64,000 nt of DNA. Origin: Salinicoccus sediminis. Its GTDB lineage: Bacteria > Bacillota > Bacilli > Staphylococcales > Salinicoccaceae. The DNA is taken from positions 89,917 through 153,916 of the forward strand of contig NZ_LAYZ01000004.1 in the NCBI RefSeq assembly GCF_000986795.1. Direction: 5' to 3'. Positions 42,198 through 51,145 of the stretch are shown piece by piece (position 1 is the first letter of the stretch; each line of letters starts with the position of its first letter). Made by a program: the position numbers and the translations under genes. The notes beneath the pieces were generated by a model that was given only the letters and a program-made list of their open reading frames with translations, searched no databases and was not told where the DNA came from.

Positions 42198-43370
42198 ATG
42201 TTCTCCAGACAGGAATATGAAACAAGGATGAACAGGACGAAACAGAAGATGCTGGAGTATGGTGTGGAAGTGCTGATACTCTCCAACCCCTCCAATATCT
42301 GTTACCTTACCGGCTATGATGCATGGAGTTTCTATGTCCATCAGGCGGTCATCGTCTTCATCGATGAAAAGGAGCCGCTGTGGATCGGCCGCGGCATGGA
42401 CGCCAGAGGGGCCGAACTGACCACATGGATGAGCACACCGAATATCATCTACTATCCCGATGACTACGTGCAGTCCACCATCAAACATCCGATGGATTTC
42501 ATCGCTGCGGAACTCGTGTACCGGGGCAAGGGCGACAGGAAAACAGGCGTTGAAATGGATGCATTCTATTATACCGCCATGGGCCATGAACGCCTCACAG
42601 TGGGGCTTCCCGATTCGGAGCTTAAAGATGTGAGCGGGCTGGTGAACTGGGTGAGGGTGTATAAAAGTGAAGCGGAGATAGGCTGCATGCGCAATGCAGC
42701 AACGATCGTCGGCAATGCAATGCAGGCGGCATACGACACGGTCGGTGCCGGCGTGCGTGAAAATGAGGTCGCCGCCGCCATCACCCATGCACAGATATAC
42801 GGCAGCGACACATTCGGCGGGGATTACACATCCATCGTCCCCATGATACCGACCGGGAAATACACCGCCAGCCCCCATCTGAACTGGAGCGACAAGAGAT
42901 ATACAGAAGGTGACTCACTGACGATAGAGATTGCCGGGTGCTACCACAGATACCATGTGCCCATGGCAAGGACCGTATCCATCGGTCCGGTGCCCGACTA
43001 CGTCAGGGAAGCCGGAAAGGTCATCATGGATGGCATCCATGAAACCATGGCAACCATGAAACCCGGAATCACAGCAGCAGAAGTCAACAGCGCGTGGAGC
43101 CGGGCCATCGCCAAACACGGCTATGAAAAGAATTCACGCATCGGCTACTCGATCGGCATGAGCTATCCGCCCGACTGGGGGGAGCACACCATCAGCTTCC
43201 GCGCGGGCGACCACACGATACTCGAACCCGATATGACATTCCATCTCATGCCGGGACTGTGGTTCGACGAGTTCGGAGTCGCAATCACAGAATCCGTCCT
43301 GGTCACAGAAAACGGCATCGAGCAGTTCACTTCATTCAATCAGGAAATCCATGAAAAACCTGTTCATTGA
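42198..43370 (+). CDS. M24-fold hydrolase, creatinase/ectoine hydrolase (DoeA)-like, metal ligands lost
   Basis: A 390-residue pita-bread-fold protein with an N-terminal creatinase domain and a C-terminal M24 domain. At the five metal positions of M24 peptidases it has E244, P255, Y317, M351 and E365, so four of five ligands are changed. This fits the metal-independent creatinase/DoeA branch, which hydrolyses C-N bonds in small molecules such as ectoine. A candidate catalytic histidine lies in TASPHLNW (H227). The ATG at 42198 follows AAAGGGGAG. No other ectoine degradation genes are adjacent, so the substrate is uncertain. Confidence 0.8.
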   Translation: MFSRQEYETRMNRTKQKMLEYGVEVLILSNPSNICYLTGYDAWSFYVHQAVIVFIDEKEPLWIGRGMDARGAELTTWMSTPNIIYYPDDYVQSTIKHPMDFIAAELVYRGKGDRKTGVEMDAFYYTAMGHERLTVGLPDSELKDVSGLVNWVRVYKSEAEIGCMRNAATIVGNAMQAAYDTVGAGVRENEVAAAITHAQIYGSDTFGGDYTSIVPMIPTGKYTASPHLNWSDKRYTEGDSLTIEIAGCYHRYHVPMARTVSIGPVPDYVREAGKVIMDGIHETMATMKPGITAAEVNSAWSRAIAKHGYEKNSRIGYSIGMSYPPDWGEHTISFRAGDHTILEPDMTFHLMPGLWFDEFGVAITESVLVTENGIEQFTSFNQEIHEKPVH

Positions 43371-43385
43371 CTTTTCGAAACGCAA

Positions 43386-43415
43386 AAAAGATGAATCGGC
43401 CCCGATTCATCTTTT
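43386..43415. terminator. Bidirectional terminator
   Basis: A 14-bp perfect stem AAAAGATGAATCGG / CCGATTCATCTTTT with a two-base apex, between convergent genes. Confidence 0.92.
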
Positions 43416-43420
43416 CTTAT

Positions 43421-44077
43421 TTATGCATCATATGCATTGAGTGCATTGACGCTGTGGGCGACGGCGGAGCCTGCTTTCAATGCTGTGCCGACCAGGATGG
43501 CTTCTGCCATCTCTTGTTTGGTAACATCCAGGTCTTTGGCGTTGTTTGTATGGATTTCTATGCAGTACGGGCATCCTGTAACATGCGCCACTGCAACGGC
43601 GATCAGTTCCTTGTCTTTTTGTGAAATCTCTCCCGGCTGCATTGCTTCTCTGTCCAGCTGTGTGAAGGCTTTGAATGCTGCGGGGGCAAGTTTTGAAAAT
43701 TCCTTCAGTCTGCTGATGTTGGATTTCTTGTAAAGATCCCCCTCATTGCTGCCATCATATGCTTCCAGGGCATTCACACCATGCGCCATTGCAGATCCGG
43801 CTTTCAGTGCAGTGGCCACAAGGATGGCTTCCCCCATTTCCTCTCTGGAGACTTCCAGGCCTTTTGCATTGTTCACATGGATATCGATGCAGTACGGGCA
43901 TCCTGTAACATGTGCCACTGCAATTGCGATGAGCTCTTTCGTCTTCTGTGGAATCACTCCGTCGGCCAGTGCCGCTTTATCGAATTGACTGAAGCTCTTA
44001 AAGGCTTCAGGGGCAAGCTTTGATAGTTCAGGCAGTCTTTCAAGGTTCGATTTCTGGTACAGGCTTTCTTCTGACAT
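43421..44077 (-). CDS. Tandem-duplicated carboxymuconolactone decarboxylase/AhpD-like protein
   Basis: A 218-residue protein made of two almost identical AhpD/CMD domains (residues 1-109 and 110-218). Each contains the redox motif TGCPYCIDIH or TGCPYCIEIH, followed by NNAKGLEV or NNAKDLDV and a GSAMAHGVNAL helix. AhpD-type proteins reduce peroxides or peroxiredoxins through the CxxC pair and a nearby histidine; single-domain forms are usual. At DNA level the halves share a 25-base identical run 327 bases apart. It is monocistronic with terminators on both sides. Confidence 0.9.
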   Translation of the reverse strand: MSEESLYQKSNLERLPELSKLAPEAFKSFSQFDKAALADGVIPQKTKELIAIAVAHVTGCPYCIDIHVNNAKGLEVSREEMGEAILVATALKAGSAMAHGVNALEAYDGSNEGDLYKKSNISRLKEFSKLAPAAFKAFTQLDREAMQPGEISQKDKELIAVAVAHVTGCPYCIEIHTNNAKDLDVTKQEMAEAILVGTALKAGSAVAHSVNALNAYDA

Positions 44078-44103
44078 GATATTACCTCCGATAGTTTTCC
44101 GAA

Positions 44104-44141
44104 TATAAAAAATACTTCTCCGGAAATCATATCCGAAGAAG
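44104..44141 (-). terminator. Terminator of the CHY zinc-finger gene
   Basis: CTTCTTCGGA / TCCGGAGAAG arms with one G-U pair on the minus strand, followed by TATTTTTTATA. Confidence 0.8.
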
Positions 44142-44164
44142 CAGTGCCTTTCAACATATCGGCT

Positions 44165-44482
44165 TCATCTGCCAACGTCAAAATACAGATGATGGTGGAG
44201 ACGGCAGTTCTGGTTGAACTCCGAACGACAGTTTTTGCATCTGCCTGTATCCATATACTCCGTGATTGTATGCTCAGTATCACATACTCCGCATAATATC
44301 GCTTTCTCGTCGAATTCATGCGCCTTCCACTTTCCGGTTTCGTGGCCTTCGCACTCGTCGTGGCACTTGTAGCATGGATAATATTTTCCGCAGCACCTGA
44401 ATTTTATGGCGATGATGTCCCGTGTGCCGTGATAGTGGATGCAGCGTGTCTCCCTGTCGACCGTATGACCGGAAACCATCAT
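44165..44482 (-). CDS. CHY zinc-finger protein
   Basis: A 105-residue protein dominated by a CHY-type zinc finger. Clusters of Cys and His are visible: CIHYHG, KFRCCGKYYPCYKCHDECEGH, and ILCGVCDTEH followed by CKNC and CRLHHHLYF. They bind three zinc ions in CHY domains, as in Hot13-like proteins for thiol or zinc handling. Only 24 bases separate its ATG from the preceding gene's terminator, so it is probably expressed by read-through from aldA or from a promoter overlapping that hairpin. Confidence 0.88.
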   Translation of the reverse strand: MMVSGHTVDRETRCIHYHGTRDIIAIKFRCCGKYYPCYKCHDECEGHETGKWKAHEFDEKAILCGVCDTEHTITEYMDTGRCKNCRSEFNQNCRLHHHLYFDVGR

Positions 44483-44506
44483 TTCCCTTCACTTCCTTTC
44501 AGGTAG

Positions 44507-44544
44507 AAAAGCATCCCTTTGAATCATCATATCCAAAGGGATGC
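44507..44544 (-). terminator. Terminator of aldA
   Basis: A GCATCCCTTTG / CAAAGGGATGC stem with a 12-base loop, followed by TTTTC on the minus strand. Confidence 0.78.
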
Positions 44545-44581
44545 CATCACTCAAATCTGCAGATCCCGACTAACCGGCTGT

Positions 44582-46033
44582 TTACTTTTTGTCCTTCTTA
44601 TACTGCATATAGACAGCCTGGGTGACGAGGAAGTCCTCTACTCCGTGTTTGCCGTCTGTACCGCCGAGTCCTGATTGGCGCATACCGGCGTGATAGCCCT
44701 GCACGGCTTCGAAATTCTCGCGGTTCACATACGTTTCGCCAAACTTCATTTCATTGACGACACGCATCGCCTCGTTAAGGTCGTCGGTATATACGGAGGA
44801 AGACAGGCCGTACTCTGTGTCATTCGCTTTTTCAATCGCTTCATCCAGCGTACTGAAAGTCGCAATCGGCAGAACCGGTCCAAAGATTTCGTCCCTTATG
44901 ATTTTCGAGTCGTGGGATACACCGGTCAGGATTGTCGGTTCATAGAAATAGCCGTTTTCAATATCCGCCCGTTTGCCGCCTGCAGCAATCCGAGCGCCTT
45001 CTTCCACCGCTGTCTGCACCATGTTTTCCACAGTTTCAAGCCGGTCCTGGTTGATCAGCGGCCCGACTTCGGCATTTTTATCTTCACGCGGGTTGCCCAG
45101 TTTTTTAGCCCGGAAGGCTTTTGTGAGTTTATCAGTCAGTTTCTCCGCTACGCTTTCATGGACATACAGACGCTCAGCGTTTGTACATGCCTGGCCATTA
45201 TTGGCAAGCCGGGATGTGACTATGGCTTCTGCAGCAATATCCAGATCGGCATTTTCAGTCACGATGGCAGGCGCTTTCCCTCCCAGTTCGAGATTGACCT
45301 TGGTAATATTCCTGGCAGCCGCTTCCATGACCTTTGTCCCTGCCGCTACACTGCCTGTCATTGTTATCATATCCACATCCTTGTGGGAGGCGAGTGCGTT
45401 GCCGATTTCAGAACCCGCACCGGTCACCACATTATATACACCGGCCGGAACTTCTTCCATGCCGTCTATTATTTTCGTGAATTCCATCGTCGTATTCGGT
45501 GTATGCTGACTCGGTTTGACGACAATGGTGCAGCCCGTCACCAGGGCCGTGGCTACTTTTCTCGCCAGTATGAAAACCGGGAAGTTCCACGGAATGATGC
45601 CGCCCACCACCCCGATCGGTTTCTTATAGATCAGTATATTCTCGTTTGGACGGTCACTCGGTACTATGTCCCCTTCCATCCTCCTTGCCCATTCCGACAT
45701 GTAATGGAAATAGTCGATTGCGAGATCCACTTCACCGCTTGCCAGTTCATAATCCTTGCCCTGTTCTTCCTGCAGCAGGTCGATGAATGTATCCCTTCCG
45801 GCGGCGATTTCATCACCGAGTTTCCTCACAATTTTACCGCGCTCGATATTCGGCTTTTCCTCCCACTCTTTCTGAGCTTTGGAAGCCGCCTCTACCGCTT
45901 TATCGATATCATCCGCAGTTCCCTTGGGCGTTTTTGAAATGACTGCTCCCGTCGACGGATTGATTACGTCGATCGTCTCTTCTCCGGTGGATGCAGTATA
46001 CTCACCATTTATATACAGCTGATGGTTTTGCAA
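44582..46033 (-). CDS. aldA: Aldehyde dehydrogenase, AldA (lactaldehyde/glycolaldehyde) type
   Basis: A 483-residue NAD-dependent aldehyde dehydrogenase closest in motifs to E. coli AldA. The catalytic cysteine is in ANNGQACTNAERLY, the general base Glu is in VNLELGGKAPAIV, and the NAD loop is MTGSVAAGTKV. Translation most probably starts at the TTG at 46033: AGGAGGAG lies 4-5 bases upstream, inside the longer reading that begins with ATG at 46054 (which has no ribosome site of its own). It converts lactaldehyde or glycolaldehyde to the acid. Confidence 0.88.
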   Translation of the reverse strand: MQNHQLYINGEYTASTGEETIDVINPSTGAVISKTPKGTADDIDKAVEAASKAQKEWEEKPNIERGKIVRKLGDEIAAGRDTFIDLLQEEQGKDYELASGEVDLAIDYFHYMSEWARRMEGDIVPSDRPNENILIYKKPIGVVGGIIPWNFPVFILARKVATALVTGCTIVVKPSQHTPNTTMEFTKIIDGMEEVPAGVYNVVTGAGSEIGNALASHKDVDMITMTGSVAAGTKVMEAAARNITKVNLELGGKAPAIVTENADLDIAAEAIVTSRLANNGQACTNAERLYVHESVAEKLTDKLTKAFRAKKLGNPREDKNAEVGPLINQDRLETVENMVQTAVEEGARIAAGGKRADIENGYFYEPTILTGVSHDSKIIRDEIFGPVLPIATFSTLDEAIEKANDTEYGLSSSVYTDDLNEAMRVVNEMKFGETYVNRENFEAVQGYHAGMRQSGLGGTDGKHGVEDFLVTQAVYMQYKKDKK

Positions 46034-46156
46034 AAAATCTCCTCCTGATTTCATTATTGATTCTCTCTTCCCTCGGGCAAAGAAGCTGAAACCCCGGAAA
46101 TCATCCCTTAATGTGCTAATATGATTGTTATATCAACACCACCGGGAGGTATCGAC

Positions 46157-46636
46157 GTGAAGAAGATGCAAAAGACAAATGCGATGAGGAATCTCGAGAA
46201 CAATAAGATTGATTATAAGATCCATGAGTATCCGTGGGATAAAGAGCATCTGGACGCGAAAAGTGCGGCAAATGAAGTGGACATACCGCTTGAGAAGATA
46301 TATAAGACACTTGTCGCCACAGGCAGCACTACAGGGGAAATTGTCGTCTGCATCCCGGCCGGACAGTCACTCGACCTGAAGAAACTTGCCAAAGAAAGCG
46401 GCAACAAAAAAGTGGAGATGCTGCACATGAAAGACCTGGAAAAGACGACAGGTTATATACGCGGCGGCTGTTCGCCTGTAGGTATGAAAAGGCGGTTCCC
46501 CACATATGTTTCTTCAGAAGCTTCTTCCATGGAATCCATCGTGGTCTCCGCCGGAAAAAGAGGCATGCAGATGGAACTGGCTCCGGATGAACTGCTCAGA
46601 ATCACAGACGGACAATATGCCGATATTACTGTATAA
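46157..46636 (+). CDS. ybaK: Cys-tRNA(Pro)/Cys-tRNA(Cys) deacylase, YbaK/EbsC family
   Basis: A 159-residue editing-domain protein that hydrolyses mischarged Cys-tRNA(Pro). The YbaK signature is seen as KTLVATGSTTGEIVVCIPAG, VEMLHMKDLEKTTGYIRGGCSPVGMK (INS-like domain core), and the C-terminal GMQMELAPDELLRIT. Translation starts at GTG 46157, seven bases after GGGAGG; an upstream in-frame ATG lacks a ribosome site. It is divergent from aldA and convergent with clpE. Confidence 0.93.
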   Translation: MKKMQKTNAMRNLENNKIDYKIHEYPWDKEHLDAKSAANEVDIPLEKIYKTLVATGSTTGEIVVCIPAGQSLDLKKLAKESGNKKVEMLHMKDLEKTTGYIRGGCSPVGMKRRFPTYVSSEASSMESIVVSAGKRGMQMELAPDELLRITDGQYADITV

Positions 46637-46642
46637 AAAAAT

Positions 46643-46675
46643 GGCTCTGAATCCTCCCGGGATCCAGAGCCTTCT
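46643..46675. terminator. Bidirectional terminator between ybaK and clpE
   Basis: A GGCTCTG...CAGAGCC stem with an inner ATCC / GGAT pairing, flanked by A and T runs. Confidence 0.8.
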
Positions 46676-46685
46676 TTGTTCCTGT

Positions 46686-48818
46686 TTATGCTTTTACTAC
46701 TTTTATCTCTTCATCCTGAACTTCGACTTTCACGTTATCCAGAGTCTCCTCTTCAAGAATCAGGTCTGTCAGCTGATCTTCGATTTTGTCCTGGATGACT
46801 CTGCGTAATGGTCTTGCACCGAAGCGTTTGTCGTAACCCTGTTTTACCAGTATTTTTTTCGCTTCATCTGTGATTGTGATATTGATTTCATTTTCCTCAA
46901 CTGTTTCCTGAAGTTCTGTGAGCATCAGATCTACAATTTGGAGAAGGTTATCTTCAGAAAGTTCATTGAAGTTGATGATGGAATCAAAACGGTTCAGGAA
47001 TTCAGGTTTAAAGTAGTCACTCAGGTTATCAAGAGTGGATACTGATTCATGTTTGTCGGAACCAAAGCCGACACTTGCAGTATTGACACCAGTTCCTGCG
47101 TTACTTGTCATTATGATGACAGTTTCCTTAAAACTTACAGTACGGCCATGTGAATCGGTCAGGTGACCGTCTTCCATGATCTGGAGGAACATGTTCTGTA
47201 CGTCCGGATGTGCCTTTTCTATTTCATCGAGCAAAATGATGTTGTAAGGATTATGACGCACTTTTTCAGTCAGCTGTCCTGCTTCCTCGTGTCCAACATA
47301 GCCTGGAGGGGAACCGATGATCTTAGAAACTGCATGTTTTTCCATGTACTCACTCATATCAAGACGGATGAGTGATTCACGTGATCCGAACAGTTCCTCG
47401 GCGAGCGCTTTTGTGAGCTCTGTCTTGCCGACGCCGGTCGGTCCGACGAACAGGAATGAACCGATTGGACGGTACTTGGATTTAAGGCCGGCACGGCTGC
47501 GTCGGATGGCTTTTGCCACTTTGCCCACAGCTTCTCCCTGGCCGATGACTTTCGCACCCAGCTGACCCTGGAGATCGCGCATTTTCTCCTGCTCGTCTGC
47601 CTGGAGCTTCGTCACAGGAATACCTGTTTTCTCTTCCACGATCAACTGGATATCGGAAACGTCCACATCAATGACCTGCGCTGCGTCTTCAGCTTTTTCG
47701 AGCTGTTTTTCAAGCTGCAGTTCCTGATATTTCAGGTTTGCCGCCTTTTCATAGTCTTCCTGTTCAGCAGCTTCGTCTTTTTCCTTCGCTATCTTTTCAA
47801 GCTTCTGCCTGATCGAGCCGGAGTCGTTTTCTGCATTGGACAGGTTCAGACGGGAACCGACTTCATCCATCAGGTCGATTGCCTTATCCGGCAGGAAGCG
47901 GTCCTGTATATATCTGTTTGACAGGCCGACGAATGCATGGATTGCCTCATCGGAGTAGCGTACTTCATGGAAGGCTTCGTAACGGTCTTTAATACCCTGG
48001 AGTATCAGTTCCGCTTCCTCCAATGACGGTTCTTTCACAATGATCGGCTGCAGACGGCGTTCAAGTGCTGCGTCTTTTTCAATCTGACGGTATTCTTTCA
48101 GGGTCGTAGCACCGATGATCTGCAGCTCGCCGCGTGCCAATGCAGGTTTCAGTATGTTACCTGCATCCATCTGGGAGCTCTCTGCCGTACCCGCACCTAC
48201 GATCTGGTGGATTTCATCAATGAACAGGATGACGTCTTTACGTTCCTGCAGTTCACTGATCAGCTGTTTCATACGCTCTTCAAACTGACCCCGCATACTT
48301 GTATTTGCCACAAGGGAAGCCACGTCAAGGATATATATTTCCTTATCCATCAGCTTGGACGGGACAGTCCCTTCGACGATTTTAAGAGCCAGCCCTTCTG
48401 CAATGGCAGTTTTACCGACACCAGGCTCACCGATCAGTACCGGATTGTTCTTGTTCCTTCTGTTCAGAGTCTCAACGACACGCTTGACCTCCACGTCACG
48501 GCCGATGACCGGATCAATGTTGCCGGATCTGGCTTCATCAGATATATTTTTACCTAACTGATCAAGCAGGCCGTTCCCGCCGTTTTGTTTCTCTTTTACT
48601 TTCGTTCCCGTAGCGCTTCCTCCGTTTCCCTGGAAATATTTATTGTTGGAGTTTGTATTTTCAAAAGGTGATCCAGAAAAGAAATCGTTGGAATTCATCA
48701 TTTGACCTTGTATTTCACGGAAACATTCATCACATAAATGTACTTGCATTTTCTGGTTGTTAACATTCATCGCAAGATTGACATTTGCTTCATTAACACC
48801 ACAGTTTTGACATTTCAT
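46686..48818 (-). CDS. clpE: ATP-dependent Clp protease ATPase ClpE
   Basis: A 710-residue Hsp100 unfoldase that feeds damaged proteins to ClpP during heat stress. An N-terminal zinc finger (C3, C6, C29, C32) marks ClpE rather than ClpC or ClpL. Two AAA modules carry Walker A GEPGVGKT and GPTGVGKT, Walker B ILFIDEIH and [13 protein letters not shown]-type coiled coil lies between them ([18 protein letters not shown]). VGFG near residue 600 is the likely ClpP-docking tripeptide region. AAAGGAGG precedes the ATG. Three CtsR boxes lie upstream. Confidence 0.95.
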   Translation of the reverse strand: MKCQNCGVNEANVNLAMNVNNQKMQVHLCDECFREIQGQMMNSNDFFSGSPFENTNSNNKYFQGNGGSATGTKVKEKQNGGNGLLDQLGKNISDEARSGNIDPVIGRDVEVKRVVETLNRRNKNNPVLIGEPGVGKTAIAEGLALKIVEGTVPSKLMDKEIYILDVASLVANTSMRGQFEERMKQLISELQERKDVILFIDEIHQIVGAGTAESSQMDAGNILKPALARGELQIIGATTLKEYRQIEKDAALERRLQPIIVKEPSLEEAELILQGIKDRYEAFHEVRYSDEAIHAFVGLSNRYIQDRFLPDKAIDLMDEVGSRLNLSNAENDSGSIRQKLEKIAKEKDEAAEQEDYEKAANLKYQELQLEKQLEKAEDAAQVIDVDVSDIQLIVEEKTGIPVTKLQADEQEKMRDLQGQLGAKVIGQGEAVGKVAKAIRRSRAGLKSKYRPIGSFLFVGPTGVGKTELTKALAEELFGSRESLIRLDMSEYMEKHAVSKIIGSPPGYVGHEEAGQLTEKVRHNPYNIILLDEIEKAHPDVQNMFLQIMEDGHLTDSHGRTVSFKETVIIMTSNAGTGVNTASVGFGSDKHESVSTLDNLSDYFKPEFLNRFDSIINFNELSEDNLLQIVDLMLTELQETVEENEINITITDEAKKILVKQGYDKRFGARPLRRVIQDKIEDQLTDLILEEETLDNVKVEVQDEEIKVVKA

Positions 48819-48858
48819 GCGTAGATTCCTCCTTTTCGTGATGATAGCCCAATTTGAC

Positions 48859-48875
48859 TTTGACTATCTTTGACT
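48859..48875 (-). promoter_or_regulatory. CtsR box (distal, in clpE leader)
   Basis: On the minus strand AGTCAAA-GAT-AGTCAAA, matching the CtsR heptad direct repeat with three-base spacing. A third heptad overlaps it on the leader side. Confidence 0.88.
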
Positions 48876-48939
48876 ATAAATACAGTATAAAGGTCTCCAA
48901 TCAGATTTTCAATCATGATGCTCACATACCTTTTTGCCA

Positions 48940-48956
48940 TTTGACTAAGTTTGACC
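48940..48956 (-). promoter_or_regulatory. CtsR box (near transcription start of clpE)
   Basis: On the minus strand GGTCAAA-CTT-AGTCAAA, a perfect heptad direct repeat just downstream of the -10 hexamer. Confidence 0.92.
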
Positions 48957-48965
48957 TTTAACTAT

Positions 48966-48994
48966 ATTATACATTGACCTTATTTGACTTTCAA
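48966..48994 (-). promoter_or_regulatory. clpE sigma-A promoter with third CtsR box
   Basis: TTGAAA (48994-48989), 17-base spacer, TATAAT (48971-48966). The spacer holds a CtsR box AGTCAAA-TAA-GGTCAAT at 48989-48973, so repressor binding would block polymerase. The leader to the ATG is about 140 bases. Confidence 0.9.
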
Positions 48995-49024
48995 GTGTTT
49001 TTTGTTACTTTTTAATATGATTAC

Positions 49025-49052
49025 GAAAAAAAGAGGCATCCTCAGATGCCCC
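49025..49052 (-). terminator. Terminator of the Asp-box propeller gene
   Basis: GGGGCATC-TGAG-GATGCCTC on the minus strand followed by TTTTTTTCG. Confidence 0.88.
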
Positions 49053-49061
49053 CTCCCTCTG

Positions 49062-50075
49062 TTATACGAGCGTCATCCAGTTTACTCCCTTATCCTTGAG
49101 ATGGCCCGGCCATTCAACATTCACTTTGTTCCATGTTTCCCCTGAATCTCTGGAAATATAGAAACCGGTGTTGTTCAAAGCATAGAACACTCCTGCTGCC
49201 ACTCTGTCTGAGGCGAGAGAGAAAATTGCAGAACCGTCAGGGTCCGGCAGACCTTCATGGACCCGTTCCCATCTGCCTCCATTTTCACGACGCATCAGAA
49301 TCGTTTCCGCATTTGATGGTTTATATGCCGTCCTCGGACTTTTTGCCGCCGACACAATGGTGATGTCCGCATTCCCGCTGTCCGCAGCGATGCCGACCAG
49401 ATAGCTGTACGGGTCAAGGCCATCGTTGAATGTCTCCCATGTAGAGCCCGAATCGAAGCTTTCCGCATATCCGCCGCCTGCCGCTTCATACACACGTCCC
49501 GGAACCTCAGGGTGGGTCGCCAGCGTATGGCTGTCATGCTGCGACCCCGGTTTACGGTCCTCGAAGCTCTGTCCCCTATCCTCGCTTCTCATGACACCGC
49601 CGAGTTCTATTCCCGCGAAAATACGTTCCGCGTCATGAATATCCGGCTCGATGAAACGCACATGATGTGTCTCAGGCCGGGGCGGGAAACTCCATGTTGA
49701 CTTTGATGGCAGATCCAAGAGCGCCGGGCAATCCGTCCATGTCCGCCCGCCGTCCTCCGATCGGAAGAGGCCGCTCGGTTCCGTACCGGCCCAAACGACT
49801 CTGCAGCCGTGTATATTCTCAGTGGGACTTATGGCGAGGCTCATCACCCGGTTATGTGTAATGCCGGCCCCGGCAGGCTCCCATGTCCCGCCGCCGTCAT
49901 CGCTGATAAATAGCCCGTCATCAAATGTGCCCCCGTACAGCCGCCCCGGATTATCCGGATCGGCCGCAATGCACAAGAGGACATTCGGTGCAGGCCTTTC
50001 TGCCATCACCCATCCATCTTTTCCTTCTTTTATTTCGTAGAGTGAATTGCCGGCAGAAAAATACAAAGTCTTCAT
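49062..50075 (-). CDS. Asp-box (BNR) repeat beta-propeller, sialidase-like protein
   Basis: A 337-residue predicted beta-propeller with five Asp-box repeats: SDDGGGTW, SEDGGRTW, SEDRGQSF, SFDSGSTW and SRDSGETW. There is no signal peptide, so it should be cytoplasmic. Sialidase catalytic arginines are not apparent, so a hydrolase role is not supported. It is related to VPS10/YCF48-like repeat proteins often labelled exo-alpha-sialidase. It is monocistronic and the function is unknown. Confidence 0.8.
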   Translation of the reverse strand: MKTLYFSAGNSLYEIKEGKDGWVMAERPAPNVLLCIAADPDNPGRLYGGTFDDGLFISDDGGGTWEPAGAGITHNRVMSLAISPTENIHGCRVVWAGTEPSGLFRSEDGGRTWTDCPALLDLPSKSTWSFPPRPETHHVRFIEPDIHDAERIFAGIELGGVMRSEDRGQSFEDRKPGSQHDSHTLATHPEVPGRVYEAAGGGYAESFDSGSTWETFNDGLDPYSYLVGIAADSGNADITIVSAAKSPRTAYKPSNAETILMRRENGGRWERVHEGLPDPDGSAIFSLASDRVAAGVFYALNNTGFYISRDSGETWNKVNVEWPGHLKDKGVNWMTLV

Positions 50076-50166
50076 CCTATCCAGCTCCTTCAGAGTGTTT
50101 TTAATACTGTCCCATTCAGATTCCCTTTATCGGTCTGTAAAAAACTCATCCGTTGCCTGAAGGTCT

Positions 50167-51057
50167 TCATTCATCCGCCTGTTCTTTATAATATTCTTTT
50201 TCCTGTTTTGCACTGCCGAATGTTTTTTGCGTCGGATAGTGTGCCCTGGCAAATGAACCGCCGCTGACATCCTTGACCGTGTTGACTACAGTGAAGGCGT
50301 CTTCGTCCACTTCCCGTATCAGTTTCTTCAAATAGAACAGCTGCTGTTTCGGTACAGCAACATATATCAGGTTTTCAACATTTCCCGTGCCATCATTCCT
50401 GCCTTCAAGAATCGAAGTGTGAGCTCCGAGATTCCGCCGTATGGTAAGGGCGATCTCTTCACTGTAATCGGAAAATATATGCACAATCTTCTTGGACTCA
50501 AAACCTTCCAGCACATAATCCGTGACTTTCTTCCCTATGAACAGCGCCACGATCGTGTAGAGGATGTACACCGGCCCGATGACGAAGATCCCTCCCAGAA
50601 CGACCAGCGCATCCAGTACAAAGTTTGTTCCGGTCAGTTCCCAGCCAAATTTATAGTTCAGCATCTTGGCGATTGTGGAGGTACCCCCGATCGTGCTGCC
50701 CGAACGGAAGATGAAGCCGAATCCTATGCCTGTAAACACTCCTGCATACAACGCAGCGAGCAGCGGGTCATTAAGCTTTGAACCATGCCCTTCCAGTATA
50801 TAAAGAAACAGGGAAAAGAGCGGAATCGCAAGGATGGATTTTATTATCATGGATTTTGGCAGATAGCGGTAGCCAAACGAAATGATGAGTGTGTTCGCCG
50901 CAAATGTGACCAGCGCCGGAGACCACCCGAGTCCGAAGTACAGAAGCAGTGACGCCCCAGGTATCCCGCCTTCAGCCAGGGAATTCGGCATGGCAAAAAT
51001 CGCCACTGAAGCAGCAAAGAAAAAAGTCCCCATCACCATAAACCCATAATCTTTCAT
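50167..51057 (-). CDS. YitT family membrane protein (DUF161/DUF2179)
   Basis: A 296-residue protein: five to six helices form the YitT domain (residues 1-180), followed by a C-terminal DUF2179 domain (about 215-275). Conserved stretches are NSLAEGGIPGASLLLYF, GFIFRSGSTIGGTSTIAKML, and VAVPKQQLFYLKKLIREVDEDAFTVV. Such proteins are common in Firmicutes but their transport substrate is not established. It is monocistronic. Confidence 0.9.
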   Translation of the reverse strand: MKDYGFMVMGTFFFAASVAIFAMPNSLAEGGIPGASLLLYFGLGWSPALVTFAANTLIISFGYRYLPKSMIIKSILAIPLFSLFLYILEGHGSKLNDPLLAALYAGVFTGIGFGFIFRSGSTIGGTSTIAKMLNYKFGWELTGTNFVLDALVVLGGIFVIGPVYILYTIVALFIGKKVTDYVLEGFESKKIVHIFSDYSEEIALTIRRNLGAHTSILEGRNDGTGNVENLIYVAVPKQQLFYLKKLIREVDEDAFTVVNTVKDVSGGSFARAHYPTQKTFGSAKQEKEYYKEQADE

Positions 51058-51145
51058 GCAGCACCTTCTTTTCTCGTATATTCCTAAAAGCCGATCATTG
51101 TCATACTATCACAGGAATAAGCATCGTCAAGGAGATACAGATTAC

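Noticed and set aside
44675..45937. 420-codon plus-strand frame opposite aldA
   Set aside because: Antisense to a well-conserved aldehyde dehydrogenase; no start signal and no domain pattern.
46686..48818. ClpL or ClpC identity
   Set aside because: The N-terminal CxxC...CxxC zinc finger and absence of a ClpN repeat domain fit ClpE.
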